Source: Erodium maritimum (Eukaryota; Streptophyta; Magnoliopsida; Geraniales; Geraniaceae). Taken from it: a stretch of 64,000 bases of DNA. The stretch is from contig OY997588.1 in assembly GCA_963921825.1 (NCBI GenBank), forward strand, positions 121,529,329 through 121,593,328. Direction: 5' to 3'. A model generated the notes under the pieces. The model was given only the letters and a program-made list of their open reading frames with translations. It searched no databases and was not told the DNA's origin. This document shows positions 46,469-60,313 of this stretch, piece after piece. A program made the position numbers and the translations under genes. The first letter of the stretch is position 1, and every line of letters begins with the position of its first letter.

Positions 46469-49400
46469 ATCTACCCCCCTTAAAGGAATTTCGTCCGCGA
46501 AATTTAGAACAACGCACGTCAGGAGTCGAACCGGTCGGGGTACTTCGCGCGAACCTCGTCCTCGCGTTCCCAATTCGACTCGGCCTCGTGGTGTCGCCAC
46601 AACACCAGCTCTAAGCGGATAACCTTTCCGCGCAGGACCTGCTCTCGTGGATCCCTTTCCCGCATCGGTTTCTCCTTACACGGGACATCACCCGTTACCT
46701 CGACATCTGCCCATTTAATGACGTACTCAAGACCTCGAAAGGCCCGATACACTGCGGGGCTAACCCGCCTCTGCCGCGGTTGAAACGCATTAGTCCATCT
46801 TTCGGGCTCACCTCCTGGGATACATGATCACTGAATGCTGGCTCGAGAGGTCGGCGCCGTCAGTCAGCATAGCTCCTGCTGACTCTGCGCGGTCTTCAAC
46901 CGCTCACGCCTTGGCACGACCAACTTAGCTGTCTCTCGATCCAGTTCTAGACCCAGTAACCTCTTATTTCTCACTTCTGCCCAGCACACGGGCGACCGAC
47001 ACGGCCTATCACACAACGCTTCAAACGGTGCCATCATGATACTGGCCTGAAAGCTGTTGTTGTAGGCGAACTCGGCCAATCACTCACGAAACCCATCGTG
47101 ACGTGCCCCCACTTCCGCCGTGCAACCGGCGGTGGCTGCAATAATCCAGCGGGACGCTGTTGTTCGGCTCTCACCTACCGACGGGCGAGGCATCGCGATA
47201 CTAACTCCGCGACTGCTCTCCGCATCCCGCTCCACTAGACATGCCACCTGATGTCGCGCTCCTCTTAGTGCTATTCACATGCATTGTTAGACGCGAATGC
47301 TGCGACTTTCGTAGCTCATCGCCTCTGCCGTCACGCGGTATGTACAAACCTCCACGATACTGTAACTCCCAATTAGTACAACGATCCCAGCCCTCGGCAT
47401 CCGTACCGCCGGCAACCAACTCCCGGATCCTGGTCGTCCACAAAACACCATCACAAACTGATTTAAGAACAGCCGGGCTATACTGTTCATCAGGTCCAAG
47501 AACGTTGCAGGTGCGTTCGGTAGTTCAAAGTCATCACCCAGAACTCGTAATGTTCATAGCATGTCCGGAATGCAGTCCTTGCGACGTCCCCCTCTCGGAC
47601 TCGCAACTGGTAGTATCCGGATCGCAGGTCGATCTTCGAGAAAAACGTCGACCCTCTCAACTGGTAGAACAGGTCATCAATTTTCGGCATCGGGCATCGG
47701 TCATTCACCGTAATCCAGTTCAGTTTCCGGTAGTCCATGCACATCCGAAGCTCTCCACTCTTCTTCTTCACGAAGAGTGATGGCGCTCCCCACGGCGATG
47801 TGCTCGGACGAATAAGCCCCTTCTCCCGAAGTTCCTCGAGCTGACCCTTCAGCTCGGTCAACTCGGCTGGCGCGAACCTGTAAGGCGCCATCGATATCGC
47901 TGCCGTTCCCGGCACCAGGTCAATCCTGAAATCCACCTCACGAACTGGTGGCAACCTGCTCAATTCCTTAGGGAAGACCTCGGGGAACTCGCACACCACT
48001 CGTGGTAATCCTCGGCTCTGCTCGGCCGATACTTCCTTTACTACAGACAAGCCGACAGGAGAAACTCCGATCCTACTGCCAAGAATACACGAACCTTTCG
48101 TGTTGCCTGTTGACACCGCCACTCGTCGCCTGTAATAGGCGATAATGACTTGGTACTTCGCTCGCCAATCCATTCCCAGGATCACGTCAAGGCGGTCATT
48201 TCGTGTGTATCCTTCCCACGGATACACGCACAAGCTCAGTCGCTGCTAAAACTCACGGACCCTCGCGGTCTCTCTAAGACCTCGCTCCACTATCGTCGTC
48301 GTGCCTACCAACTCCCAACATACCCGATCCTCGGGTTGAGGAGCCCTCTCTCGAACCTCTTGTACCGGTTCGCTTCTCTAACTCCGCAGGCACGACAGAC
48401 CCTAGTTAACACCACCTCACCACCAACCGACGTGTCACGACGCAGGGGTGGACTCAACGGCTCTAAACTCAGCCCCAACCTCTCAGCACAACTCGACGAA
48501 CAAACGAGTGTGATAACCCGACATCCAATGAAACTGACGCCCAAAACGGAAACCGAACACCCACTCCATTAGTTACCCTGGTAAGGTCTAGTGTAACCCT
48601 CACACGGTCCTCTAGGCATTACTTGTAACTTTCCGCAACCAAACCAGTGTTCGCTACTCGTCCCTTGCGGGAAAAGTAGTAAAGGGGATGAGCGTTATGC
48701 TCACCTCCACGGACACCCGTTCGATTATGGCATACTAGTAAAGCACTAAAGACTTACCGATCTAACCAGGGCAGACCACTACCTCAAAACCTGATGCAAA
48801 ACGTCACACTGCTCACGCTATCAACACCTCAAGTACTCGCTTACGTAAGATAAAACTCGACACGGGGAACACTTCCTCAATTCAGTAATCACTATTGTTC
48901 ACAACCTCAATACCCCAAAGACCCGATCACGTAGGGAAACCTCAAACGGGGATCATGTTCTCAACTAAGCCAACATTGTTGCTCACCATATCGATACCCC
49001 AGTTACTCGATCGTGTAGGGAACCTCAATTAACCCACTCGCGTGAAGGAAACCTCAATCACCCGTTCACGCGAGGGAAAACTCGAACACTCGTTTACATA
49101 GGGAAAACCTGGTTCGCATGGCACCGCAGCGCACCAACCCTAACCTCTCTCCGTGGTGAGACTCTCACACCGAGGCATTGTACTACTACCGTACGTTATC
49201 GATGAATCTCGAACCCAAGCCCTCATAACTTAACACCGAGCCTACGGCCTCTACAACCCACAACCGCGAACACAGTCACGTAAAACCAACGCTCAAACCG
49301 CACGAACGTGAACCGAGTCACACAACCCCGAACCTAAACGCACAACGAAACAACGAATTTTTTTTTTTTTTGAAGATAACCGGCTGGACCGATCCGGCAC

Positions 49401-50567
49401 ACGACCCGGGCCGTGCCACCTTCCGGGCCGGTAACCAAGCCGGGCCGTTCCCCATACCGGGCCGGCACCAAGGCCCTGTCGCGCCCCCTACCGGGCCGGC
49501 ACCTAACCCGTGTCGTGCCCCTTACCGGGCCGACAACCAAACCGTGCCGGGCCGCTTACCGGGCCGGCGTCCGAACTCTGCCGCGCCCCTTACCGGGCCG
49601 GCGTACAAACCGTTCCGTCTCACCTACCGGGCCGGTACTCCGTCCTGCCCATTTCACCTCCTGGGCCAAACCAGTGACCCCGATTTCCTAGCGGTGATAA
49701 TTTCGCACTACTTACACCCGCTATGTCTACCCTAGGGTATTCGTAACTTTCCCGGCTAATAGCGACCCGTACACTAGTACGTCGCAAACAACGACCACCA
49801 AACACATAACACAGTTACGGCAACTCAAGACTGACGTCAAACACAAGCCAACACGGCCGAGTAACAACAATACACGCCCACCGGGCCAACCAACACCGAA
49901 CCACGCCCACCGGGCCAAGCACAATCAAACACACACGCCCACAGCGTCAAACAAAATCAAAACACGCTCACCGGACCAACCAGTCTTACACACACGCCCA
50001 CAGGGCTGGTCAAAATCAAATACGCCCACCGGGCCAACCAACTTACACACACGCCCACAGGGCCAACCAACTTACACACACGCCCACAGGGCCAACCAAA
50101 ATCAAAACACGCTCACCGGACCAACCAGTCTTACACACACGCCCACAGGGCCGGTCAAAATCAAATACGCCCACCGGGCCAACCAACTTACACACACGCC
50201 CACAGGGCCAACCAACTTACACACACGCCCACAGGGCCAACCATTTTTAAAACTTTCTCCGCTTCATTTTTAAAACCTCATACTTGACATCACGCAGTTA
50301 CAACCCGGTCCAGGCGTCCCCGACTACGTTGTACCGACTTGATATCAGCACCGTCACGTTCGACTACAGGAGCGCTCCTGAGTCGACCCGCGACAGCTTA
50401 AAAACTTTTCACGCAGCAATACACAAACAGTATGCCAGTAACACCGTACTGCACATACACACAAACACAAGCAGGACTCACAACACTACGGGTCTACACT
50501 GACTCGACCCTCCCCACCTAATTGACGGACAGTCCGAGGTGTGAAACCTCGAGCTCTGATACCAAGC
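46469..50567 (-). mobile_element. Array internal region 2
   Basis: 4099 bp, the same layout as internal 1: purine tract at 46469-46482, primer site at 50551-50564, T-run at about 49359, GC-rich repeat at 49402-49657, 29-bp repeat at 49870-50247. Private bases are T at 47214 and G at 48711. Confidence 0.93.
46519..48562 (-). pseudogene. Deleted pol (copy 2)
   Basis: The same domain remnants and the same deletion as 39597-41640. It shares G at 47912, C at 48099 and A at 48409 with copy 3 against copy 1. Confidence 0.9.
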
Positions 50568-53390
50568 TGTCACGCCCCAATTTCAGTAAACCGAACTAGG
50601 GACGCGAACGTTTAAAAACATGAACACTTGAAACCTGTTTTCAATAAAAGCTTTGACATTTCCATTTACTTCTCAAAATAATAGTATTTACAATACAAAA
50701 ACGTCCCAACAAGTGGACAAGGTACAACATCCATTACTAGACTCAACAAAAAGTAAAGACCAGACTCCGCTCCAAGCTCCATGAACTTCAAGAGCTAACC
50801 TAGTCCGTCCGGTGATCAGTACCTGTAGGAAAAGCAGCTAGGGGTGAGCGTTCGCTCACCTCCACGGATAACAGACTGACTATGGCATAATTAGCAGAAA
50901 AAGCCAGTAACACTAAAACCAAACCCAACGCCGGGACTACAGTCCCCAACTCAAGTACTCAACTGACCCACAACCCGTCACCTTCCTCAACAGACTCGAC
51001 ACTCGATAAAAACAGTGTAGACCCAATACAACTATCGACGACCTCCTCAAGGACTCGAACGAAACGACACAACACCAAACAAGATCACAAAGGATCGCAC
51101 ACCAGCTGCTCAGTAACCAATCTCAATCAGGTCAGGGTTCGACCTATCGCAATTCCTCGACACGAAGTCGGATCAGGCTGTCGACCTTTCAAACTCGCAA
51201 TTCCTCGACACTAAGTCGGATCAGGCTGTCGACCTTTAAAACTCGCAATTCATCGACACTAAGTCGGATCAGGCTGTCGACCTTTAGAACTCGCAATTCA
51301 TCGACACTAAGTCGGATCAGGCTGTCGACCTTTAGAACTCACCACCCCAGGTAACCACAATCACAATCACAGGAAAGTTCAATCACACAGGCACTCAAGG
51401 CCACTCAAGACACCTCAACAGTCAAGACTCGGGTTCAACAACCCCACGGGCACTCGCTGCCACTCAAGACACCAAATTAAATACACGGCTCTCATGGCCA
51501 CCCCGACTCAACAATTAAATACGGGCTCTCAAGGCCACCCAAACTCAACAATTAAATACGGGCTCTCAAGGCCACCCAAACTCAACAATTAAATAAAACG
51601 CACGACAACCTCCGGCATACTCGATGCCTCCAACGGTCCTAAAATCACTAGTTTCACAAACAACCTCCGGGCATGGTCATATGCCTCCAGTAATTCAATT
51701 ATCGCTAAGTTCTCTGTTCCTACGACACTACTAAGTGTCACATGCTTTTCTCTTGAACGCTACAATCCCGTATCATGCTTTTCTAATATTTAAATAATTC
51801 TACTCAACCCACGACACCCCGGTGTCACATGCAATTCTACTATTAACTTTCCCTAATCAGGGCCGAGATCCGGCTACTTTTCCCTACCTCGTATATAGAT
51901 CCAAAAGCGGTCCAACAAAACCCGAAGTACACCCAGTCACTCGCCGAGCTTCCCTTTGTCTCGGTCCGTAGCACGATCTAACAGAACACAAATTTAAAGT
52001 ACCTTTAAACTAGTACGAATAAACCGAAAAATAACATACTTAACGCCCAAACGTAACCCCGACAATGCCGATCACTCCCAAACTTCCCCATTACTCGATA
52101 TTGCCGAAAAAGGACCCGTAAGGGCCAGATTCGCCCGACATGGCGAATCTGCCCGGTTTTGGTTAATTGCCTTCCGGGGCTCCAAAAGCCCCCGTTTTCG
52201 TTTCCACGGTCTTAGAATAAATCAAGGAACTCAACGCACTTGACGGAATCGAATTCCGACTTCTAAATCAATTAATTAACGTTTAAAGTTTCCCAAAACC
52301 TGTTAATTACAACTTCTCCAATTTAATTCCAAAATTCGATTCGGTTTGGGATAAATGGTCCGGGGAACGTTTTAAACTACCCGAGTAATTAAAACACGAA
52401 CAACCGAGCACGTGGGCCCCACCCAAAGGGCTTGGCCGTGCCCTAGGGTTTGAGGGAGGGGCTCGGCCACCAAGTGGTGGCTGCTTCCACCTCCGGCCAG
52501 CCACCACATGGCCGGCCGGCCACCACCCACGGTGGCCGGAGCTCCTCCCGAGCCTCCGGTCACCGGAAAACGTGAAATTTCTCTCCCAAACACCTCTAAA
52601 ACGTCTCCACCACCTCTCTAATCTCTACACAACCCTAAACCAAATTTTATAACCAAACTCTAGCTCTTGAAAATAATCGAAACGAGAATCGGTTCGGGTA
52701 TTACCGTAGAGGAGAATGAGGGGAACGTGATTGCTCTTTGCTTCAAGACGATCCAAAGGTTTGATTTTCCTCCAAACCCTAACTTCCCTCTCTTCCTTCT
52801 TCTTCTTCTTCTCCTTCTCTCTCTAAACTCTCTCTTCTTCTTTTCTAATTAAAATAACTAACACAAAACACAACTTTCCCCCCTTTAACCATGTGTTTCG
52901 GCCAACACACCACAACCATCCATTTTCCCCCCAAAACTAACTCCACCAAGTAGTTGACATGTGTCAAGGTGGGTCCCACACCTTTTGGAAAATATCTAGT
53001 TGATATTTTCCAATCAGATTCGCGAAAAAGGGACGTTTCGGGCCCCGAACGGGCACTTTTCCCAAGAAAATTTTAAACTGGACGGGCTTCAAGGAAACGG
53101 CCCAACTAAGACCGCTACGACGACGGCTAAGCTTTTTGGGTCCAAAACGGTCCTCGAATGGACCAAAACGTCGCTCGGGTGACTTTTCCAACGAAAAATC
53201 AATCTTTCCCAAATTGACCAGAAAGTTGCCCTGAGTCCCCCGTAACTCATTTTAGTCGATAACGGGGTCAACTTAAGTCCGGTATGACCCTCGGGGTCAA
53301 TTTAAGTTAAGTTAAGTGTCTGTCTTAAAAATTTTAAATTTTCCTGTTTTTCGCAGGTTTGACTGAGAGTGACCGGGAGTGGTTATTACA
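50568..53390 (-). repeat. Array LTR c (2823 bp)
   Basis: Same termini as LTR b. The conserved dyad is at 50843-50860 and the 48-bp repeats are at about 51146-51337. Confidence 0.95.
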
Positions 53391-56300
53391 ATCTACCCCC
53401 CTTAAAGGAATTTCGTCCGCGAAATTTAGAACAACGCACGTCAGGAGTCGAACCGGTCGGGGTACTTCGCGCGAACCTCGTCCTCGCGTTCCCAATTCGA
53501 CTCGGCCTCGTGGTGTCGCCACAACACCAGCTCTAAGCGGATAACCTTTCCGCGCAGGACCTGCTCTCGTGGATCCCTTTCCCGCATCGGTTTCTCCTTA
53601 CACGGGACATCACCCGTTACCTCGACATCTGCCCATTTAATGACGTACTCAAGACCTCGAAAGGCCCGATACACTGCGGGGCTAACCCGCCTCTGCCGCG
53701 GTTGAAACGCATTAGTCCATCTTTCGGGCTCACCTCCTGGGATACATGATCACTGAATGCTGGCTCGAGAGGTCGGCGCCGTCAGTCAGCATAGCTCCTG
53801 CTGACTCTGCGCGGTCTTCAACCGCTCACGCCTTGGCACGACCAACTTAGCTGTCTCTCGATCCAGTTCTAGACCCAGTAACCTCTTATTTCTCACTTCT
53901 GCCCAGCACACGGGCGACCGACACGGCCTATCACACAACGCTTCAAACGGTGCCATCATGATACTGGCCTGAAAGCTGTTGCTGTAGGCGAACTCGGCCA
54001 ATCACTCACGAAACCCATCGTGACGTGCCCCCACTTCCGCCGTGCAACCGGCGGTGGCTGCAATAATCCAGCGGGACGCTGTTGTTCGGCTCTCACCTAC
54101 CGACGGGCGAGGCATCGCGATACTAACTCCGCGACCGCTCTCCGCATCCCGCTCCACTAGACATGCCACCTGATGTCGCGCTCCTCTTAGTGCTATTCAC
54201 ATGCATTGTTAGACGCGAATGCTGCGACTTTCGTAGCTCATCGCCTCTGCCGTCACGCGGTATGTACAAACCTCCACGATACTGTAACTCCCAATTAGTA
54301 CAACGATCCCAGCCCTCGGCATCCGTACCGCCGGCAACCAACTCCCGGATCCTGGTCGTCCACAAAACACCATCACAAACTGATTTAAGAACAGCCGGGC
54401 TATACTGTTCATCAGGTCCAAGAACGTTGCAGGTGCGTTCGGTAGTTCAAAGTCATCACCCAGAACTCGTAATGTTCATAGCATGTCCGGAATGCAGTCC
54501 TTGCGACGTCCCCCTCTCGGACTCGCAACTGGTAGTATCCGGATCGCAGGTCGATCTTCGAGAAAAACGTCGACCCTCTCAACTGGTAGAACAGGTCATC
54601 AATTTTCGGCATCGGGCATCGGTCATTCACCGTAATCCAGTTCAGTTTCCGGTAGTCCATGCACATCCGAAGCTCTCCACTCTTCTTCTTCACGAAGAGT
54701 GATGGCGCTCCCCACGGCGATGTGCTCGGACGAATAAGCCCCTTCTCCCGAAGTTCCTCGAGCTGACCCTTCAGCTCGGTCAACTCGGCTGGCGCGAACC
54801 TGTAAGGCGCCATCGATATCGCTGCCGTTCCCGGCACCAGGTCAATCCTGAAATCCACCTCACGAACTGGTGGCAACCTGCTCAATTCCTTAGGGAAGAC
54901 CTCGGGGAACTCGCACACCACTCGTGGTAATCCTCGGCTCTGCTCGGCCGATACTTCCTTTACTACAGACAAGCCGACAGGAGAAACTCCGATCCTACTG
55001 CCAAGAATACACGAACCTTTCGTGTTGCCTGTTGACACCGCCACTCGTCGCCTGTAATAGGCGATAATGACTTGGTACTTCGCTCGCCAATCCATTCCCA
55101 GGATCACGTCAAGGCGGTCATTTCGTGTGTATCCTTCCCACGGATACACGCACAAGCTCAGTCGCTGCTAAAACTCACGGACCCTCGCGGTCTCTCTAAG
55201 ACCTCGCTCCACTATCGTCGTCGTGCCTACCAACTCCCAACATACCCGATCCTCGGGTTGAGGAGCCCTCTCTCGAACCTCTTGTACCGGTTCGCTTCTC
55301 TAACTCCGCAGGCACGACAGACCCTAGTTAACACCACCTCACCACCAACCGACGTGTCACGACGCAGGGGTGGACTCAACGGCTCTAAACTCAGCCCCAA
55401 CCTCTCAGCACAACTCGACGAACAAACGAGTGTGATAACCCGACATCCAATGAAACTGACGCCCAAAACGGAAACCGAACACCCACTCCATTAGTTACCC
55501 TGGTAAGGTCTAGTGTAACCCTCACACGGTCCTCTAGGCATTACTTGTAACTTTCCGCAACCAAACCAGTGTTCGCTACTCGTCCCTTGCGGGAAAAGTA
55601 GTAAAGGGGATGAGCGTTATGCTCACCTCCACAGACACCCGTTCGATTATGGCATACTAGTAAAGCACTAAAGACTTACCGATCTAACCAGGGCAGACCA
55701 CTACCTCAAAACCTGATGCAAAACGTCACACTGCTCACGCTATCAACACCTCAAGTACTCGCTTACGTAAGATAAAACTCGACACGGGGAACACTTCCTC
55801 AATTCAGTAATCACTATTGTTCACAACCTCAATACCCCAAAGACCCGATCACGTAGGGAAACCTCAAACGGGGATCATGTTCTCAACTAAGCCAACATTG
55901 TTGCTCACCATATCGATACCCCAGTTACTCGATCGTGTAGGGAACCTCAATTAACCCACTCGCGTGAAGGAAACCTCAATCACCCGTTCACGCGAGGGAA
56001 AACTCGAACACTCGTTTACATAGGGAAAACCTGGTTCGCATGGCACCGCAGCGCACCAACCCTAACCTCTCTCCGTGGTGAGACTCTCACACCGAGGCAT
56101 TGTACTACTACCGTACGTTATCGATGAATCTCGAACCCAAGCCCTCATAACTTAACACCGAGCCTACGGCCTCTACAACCCACAACCGCGAACACAGTCA
56201 CGTAAAACCAACGCTCAAACCGCACGAACGTGAACCGAGTCACACAACCCCGAACCTAAACGCACAACGAAACAACGAATTTTTTTTTTTTTTTGAAGAT

Positions 56301-57490
56301 AACCGGCTGGACCGATCCGGCACACGACCCGGGCCGTGCCACCTTCCGGGCCGGTAACCAAGCCGGGCCGTTCCCCATACCGGGCCGGCACCAAGGCCCT
56401 GTCGCGCCCCCTACCGGGCCGGCACCTAACCCGTGTCGTGCCCCTTACCGGGCCGACAACCAAACCGTGCCGGGCCGCTTACCGGGCCGGCGTCCGAACT
56501 CTGCCGCGCCCCTTACCGGGCCGGCGTACAAACCGTTCCGTCTCACCTACCGGGCCGGTACTCCGTCCTGCCCATTTCACCTCCTGGGCCAAACCAGTGA
56601 CCCCGATTTCCTAGCGGTGATAATTTCGCACTACTTACACCCGCTATGTCTACCCTAGGGTATTCGTAACTTTCCCGGCTAATAGCGACCCGTACACTAG
56701 TACGTCGCAAACAACGACCACCAAACACATAACACAGTTACGGCAACTCAAGACTGACGTCAAACACAAGCCAACACGGCCGAGTAACAACAATACACGC
56801 CCACCGGGCCAACCAACACCGAACCACGCCCACCGGGCCAAGCACAATCAAACACACACGCCCACAGCGTCAAACAAAATCAAAACACGCTCACCGGACC
56901 AACCAGTCTTACACACACGCCCACAGGGCTGGTCAAAATCAAATACGCCCACCGGGCCAACCAACTTACACACACGCCCACAGGGCCAACCAACTTACAC
57001 ACACGCCCACAGGGCCAACCAAAATCAAAACACGCTCACCGGACCAACCAGTCTTACACACACGCCCACAGGGCCGGTCAAAATCAAATACGCCCACCGG
57101 GCCAACCAACTTACACACACGCCCACAGGGCCAACCAACTTACACACACGCCCACAGGGCCAACCATTTTTAAAACTTTCTCCGCTTCATTTTTAAAACC
57201 TCATACTTGACATCACGCAGTTACAACCCGGTCCAGGCGTCCCCGACTACGTTGTACCGACTTGATATCAGCACCGTCACGTTCGACTACAGGAGCGCTC
57301 CTGAGTCGACCCGCGACAGCTTAAAAACTTTTCACGCAGCAATACACAAACAGTATGCCAGTAACACCGTACTGCACATACACACAAACACAAGCAGGAC
57401 TCACAACACTACGGGTCTACACTGACTCGACCCTCCCCACCTAATTGACGGACAGTCCGAGGTGTGAAACCTCGAGCTCTGATACCAAGC
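53391..57490 (-). mobile_element. Array internal region 3
   Basis: 4100 bp, the same layout, with one extra T in the T-run at about 56280-56294. The primer site is at 57474-57487. The GC-rich repeat is at 56325-56580 and the 29-bp repeat at 56793-57170. Private base C at 53982. Confidence 0.93.
53441..55484 (-). pseudogene. Deleted pol (copy 3)
   Basis: The same remnants and deletion as copies 1 and 2. It agrees with copy 2 at 54834, 55021 and 55331, and with copy 1 at 54136 and 55633. Confidence 0.9.
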
Positions 57491-60313
57491 TGTCACGCCC
57501 CAATTTCAGTAAACCGAACTAGGGACGCGAACGTTTAAAAACATGAACACTTGAAACCTGTTTTCAATAAAAGCTTTGACATTTCCATTTACTTCTCAAA
57601 ATAATAGTATTTACAATACAAAAACGTCCCAACAAGTGGACAAGGTACAACATCCATTACTAGACTCAACAAAAAGTAAAGACCAGACTCCGCTCCAAGC
57701 TCCATGAACTTCAAGAGCTAACCTAGTCCGTCCGGTGATCAGTACCTGTAGGAAAAGCAGCTAGGGGTGAGCGTTCGCTCACCTCCACGGATAACAGACT
57801 GACTATGGCATAATTAGCAGAAAAAGCCAGTAACACTAAAACCAAACCCAACGCCGGGACTACAGTCCCCAACTCAAGTACTCAACTGACCCACAACCCG
57901 TCACCTTCCTCAACAGACTCGACACTCGATAAAAACAGTGTAGACCCAATACAACTATCGACGACCTCCTCAAGGACTCGAACGAAACGACACAACACCA
58001 AACAAGATCACAAAGGATCGCACACCAGCTGCTCAGTAACCAATCTCAATCAGGTCAGGGTTCGACCTATCGCAATTCCTCGACACGAAGTCGGATCAGG
58101 CTGTCGACCTTTCAAACTCGCAATTCCTCGACACTAAGTCGGATCAGGCTGTCGACCTTTAAAACTCGCAATTCATCGACACTAAGTCGGATCAGGCTGT
58201 CGACCTTTAGAACTCGCAATTCATCGACACTAAGTCGGATCAGGCTGTCGACCTTTAGAACTCACCACCCCAGGTAACCACAATCACAATCACAGGAAAG
58301 TTCAATCACACAGGCACTCAAGGCCACTCAAGACACCTCAACAGTCAAGACTCGGGTTCAACAACCCCACGGGCACTCGCTGCCACTCAAGACACCAAAT
58401 TAAATACACGGCTCTCATGGCCACCCCGACTCAACAATTAAATACGGGCTCTCAAGGCCACCCAAACTCAACAATTAAATACGGGCTCTCAAGGCCACCC
58501 AAACTCAACAATTAAATAAAACGCACGACAACCTCCGGCATACTCGATGCCTCCAACGGTCCTAAAATCACTAGTTTCACAAACAACCTCCGGGCATGGT
58601 CATATGCCTCCAGTAATTCAATTATCGCTAAGTTCTCTGTTCCTACGACACTACTAAGTGTCACATGCTTTTCTCTTGAACGCTACAATCCCGTATCATG
58701 CTTTTCTAATATTTAAATAATTCTACTCAACCCACGACACCCCGGTGTCACATGCAATTCTACTATTAACTTTCCCTAATCAGGGCCGAGATCCGGCTAC
58801 TTTTCCCTACCTCGTATATAGATCCAAAAGCGGTCCAACAAAACCCGAAGTACACCCAGTCACTCGCCGAGCTTCCCTTTGTCTCGGTCCGTAGCACGAT
58901 CTAACAGAACACAAATTTAAAGTACCTTTAAACTAGTACGAATAAACCGAAAAATAACATACTTAACGCCCAAACGTAACCCCGACAATGCCGATCACTC
59001 CCAAACTTCCCCATTACTCGATATTGCCGAAAAAGGACCCGTAAGGGCCAGATTCGCCCGACATGGCGAATCTGCCCGGTTTTGGTTAATTGCCTTCCGG
59101 GGCTCCAAAAGCCCCCGTTTTCGTTTCCACGGTCTTAGAATAAATCAAGGAACTCAACGCACTTGACGGAATCGAATTCCGACTTCTAAATCAATTAATT
59201 AACGTTTAAAGTTTCCCAAAACCTGTTAATTACAACTTCTCCAATTTAATTCCAAAATTCGATTCGGTTTGGGATAAATGGTCCGGGGAACGTTTTAAAC
59301 TACCCGAGTAATTAAAACACGAACAACCGAGCACGTGGGCCCCACCCAAAGGGCTTGGCCGTGCCCTAGGGTTTGAGGGAGGGGCTCGGCCACCAAGTGG
59401 TGGCTGCTTCCACCTCCGGCCAGCCACCACATGGCCGGCCGGCCACCACCCACGGTGGCCGGAGCTCCTCCCGAGCCTCCGGTCACCGGAAAACGTGAAA
59501 TTTCTCTCCCAAACACCTCTAAAACGTCTCCACCACCTCTCTAATCTCTACACAACCCTAAACCAAATTTTATAACCAAACTCTAGCTCTTGAAAATAAT
59601 CGAAACGAGAATCGGTTCGGGTATTACCGTAGAGGAGAATGAGGGGAACGTGATTGCTCTTTGCTTCAAGACGATCCAAAGGTTTGATTTTCCTCCAAAC
59701 CCTAACTTCCCTCTCTTCCTTCTTCTTCTTCTTCTCCTTCTCTCTCTAAACTCTCTCTTCTTCTTTTCTAATTAAAATAACTAACACAAAACACAACTTT
59801 CCCCCCTTTAACCATGTGTTTCGGCCAACACACCACAACCATCCATTTTCCCCCCAAAACTAACTCCACCAAGTAGTTGACATGTGTCAAGGTGGGTCCC
59901 ACACCTTTTGGAAAATATCTAGTTGATATTTTCCAATCAGATTCGCGAAAAAGGGACGTTTCGGGCCCCGAACGGGCACTTTTCCCAAGAAAATTTTAAA
60001 CTGGACGGGCTTCAAGGAAACGGCCCAACTAAGACCGCTACGACGACGGCTAAGCTTTTTGGGTCCAAAACGGTCCTCGAATGGACCAAAACGTCGCTCG
60101 GGTGACTTTTCCAACGAAAAATCAATCTTTCCCAAATTGACCAGAAAGTTGCCCTGAGTCCCCCGTAACTCATTTTAGTCGATAACGGGGTCAACTTAAG
60201 TCCGGTATGACCCTCGGGGTCAATTTAAGTTAAGTTAAGTGTCTGTCTTAAAAATTTTAAATTTTCCTGTTTTTCGCAGGTTTGACTGAGAGTGACCGGG
60301 AGTGGTTATTACA
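57491..60313 (-). repeat. Array LTR d (2823 bp), right end of the array
   Basis: Same termini. In element orientation this is the 5'-most LTR. Its outer edge TGTAATAACC at 60313 directly abuts the gag remnant of the host element. The conserved dyad is at 57766-57783. Confidence 0.95.

Larger units (their letters stand above)
38716..60313 (-). mobile_element. Tandem array of one gypsy retrotransposon: four LTRs, three internals
   Basis: The order is truncated LTR, internal, LTR, internal, LTR, internal, LTR, all on the minus strand, with single shared LTRs between units. The repeat period is 6922 bp (6923 for the last, through one extra T in a T-run). Each full LTR is 2823 bp and each internal 4099-4100 bp. 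Only a handful of substitutions separate the copies. The leftmost LTR begins abruptly at 38716, equivalent to 45638 in the next copy, so no flanking target duplication can be matched (left flank CGAATT, right flank TTTTAT). Each unit keeps a tRNA-iMet primer site and purine tract but lacks a recognisable gag and RT catalytic motif. Confidence 0.95.
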
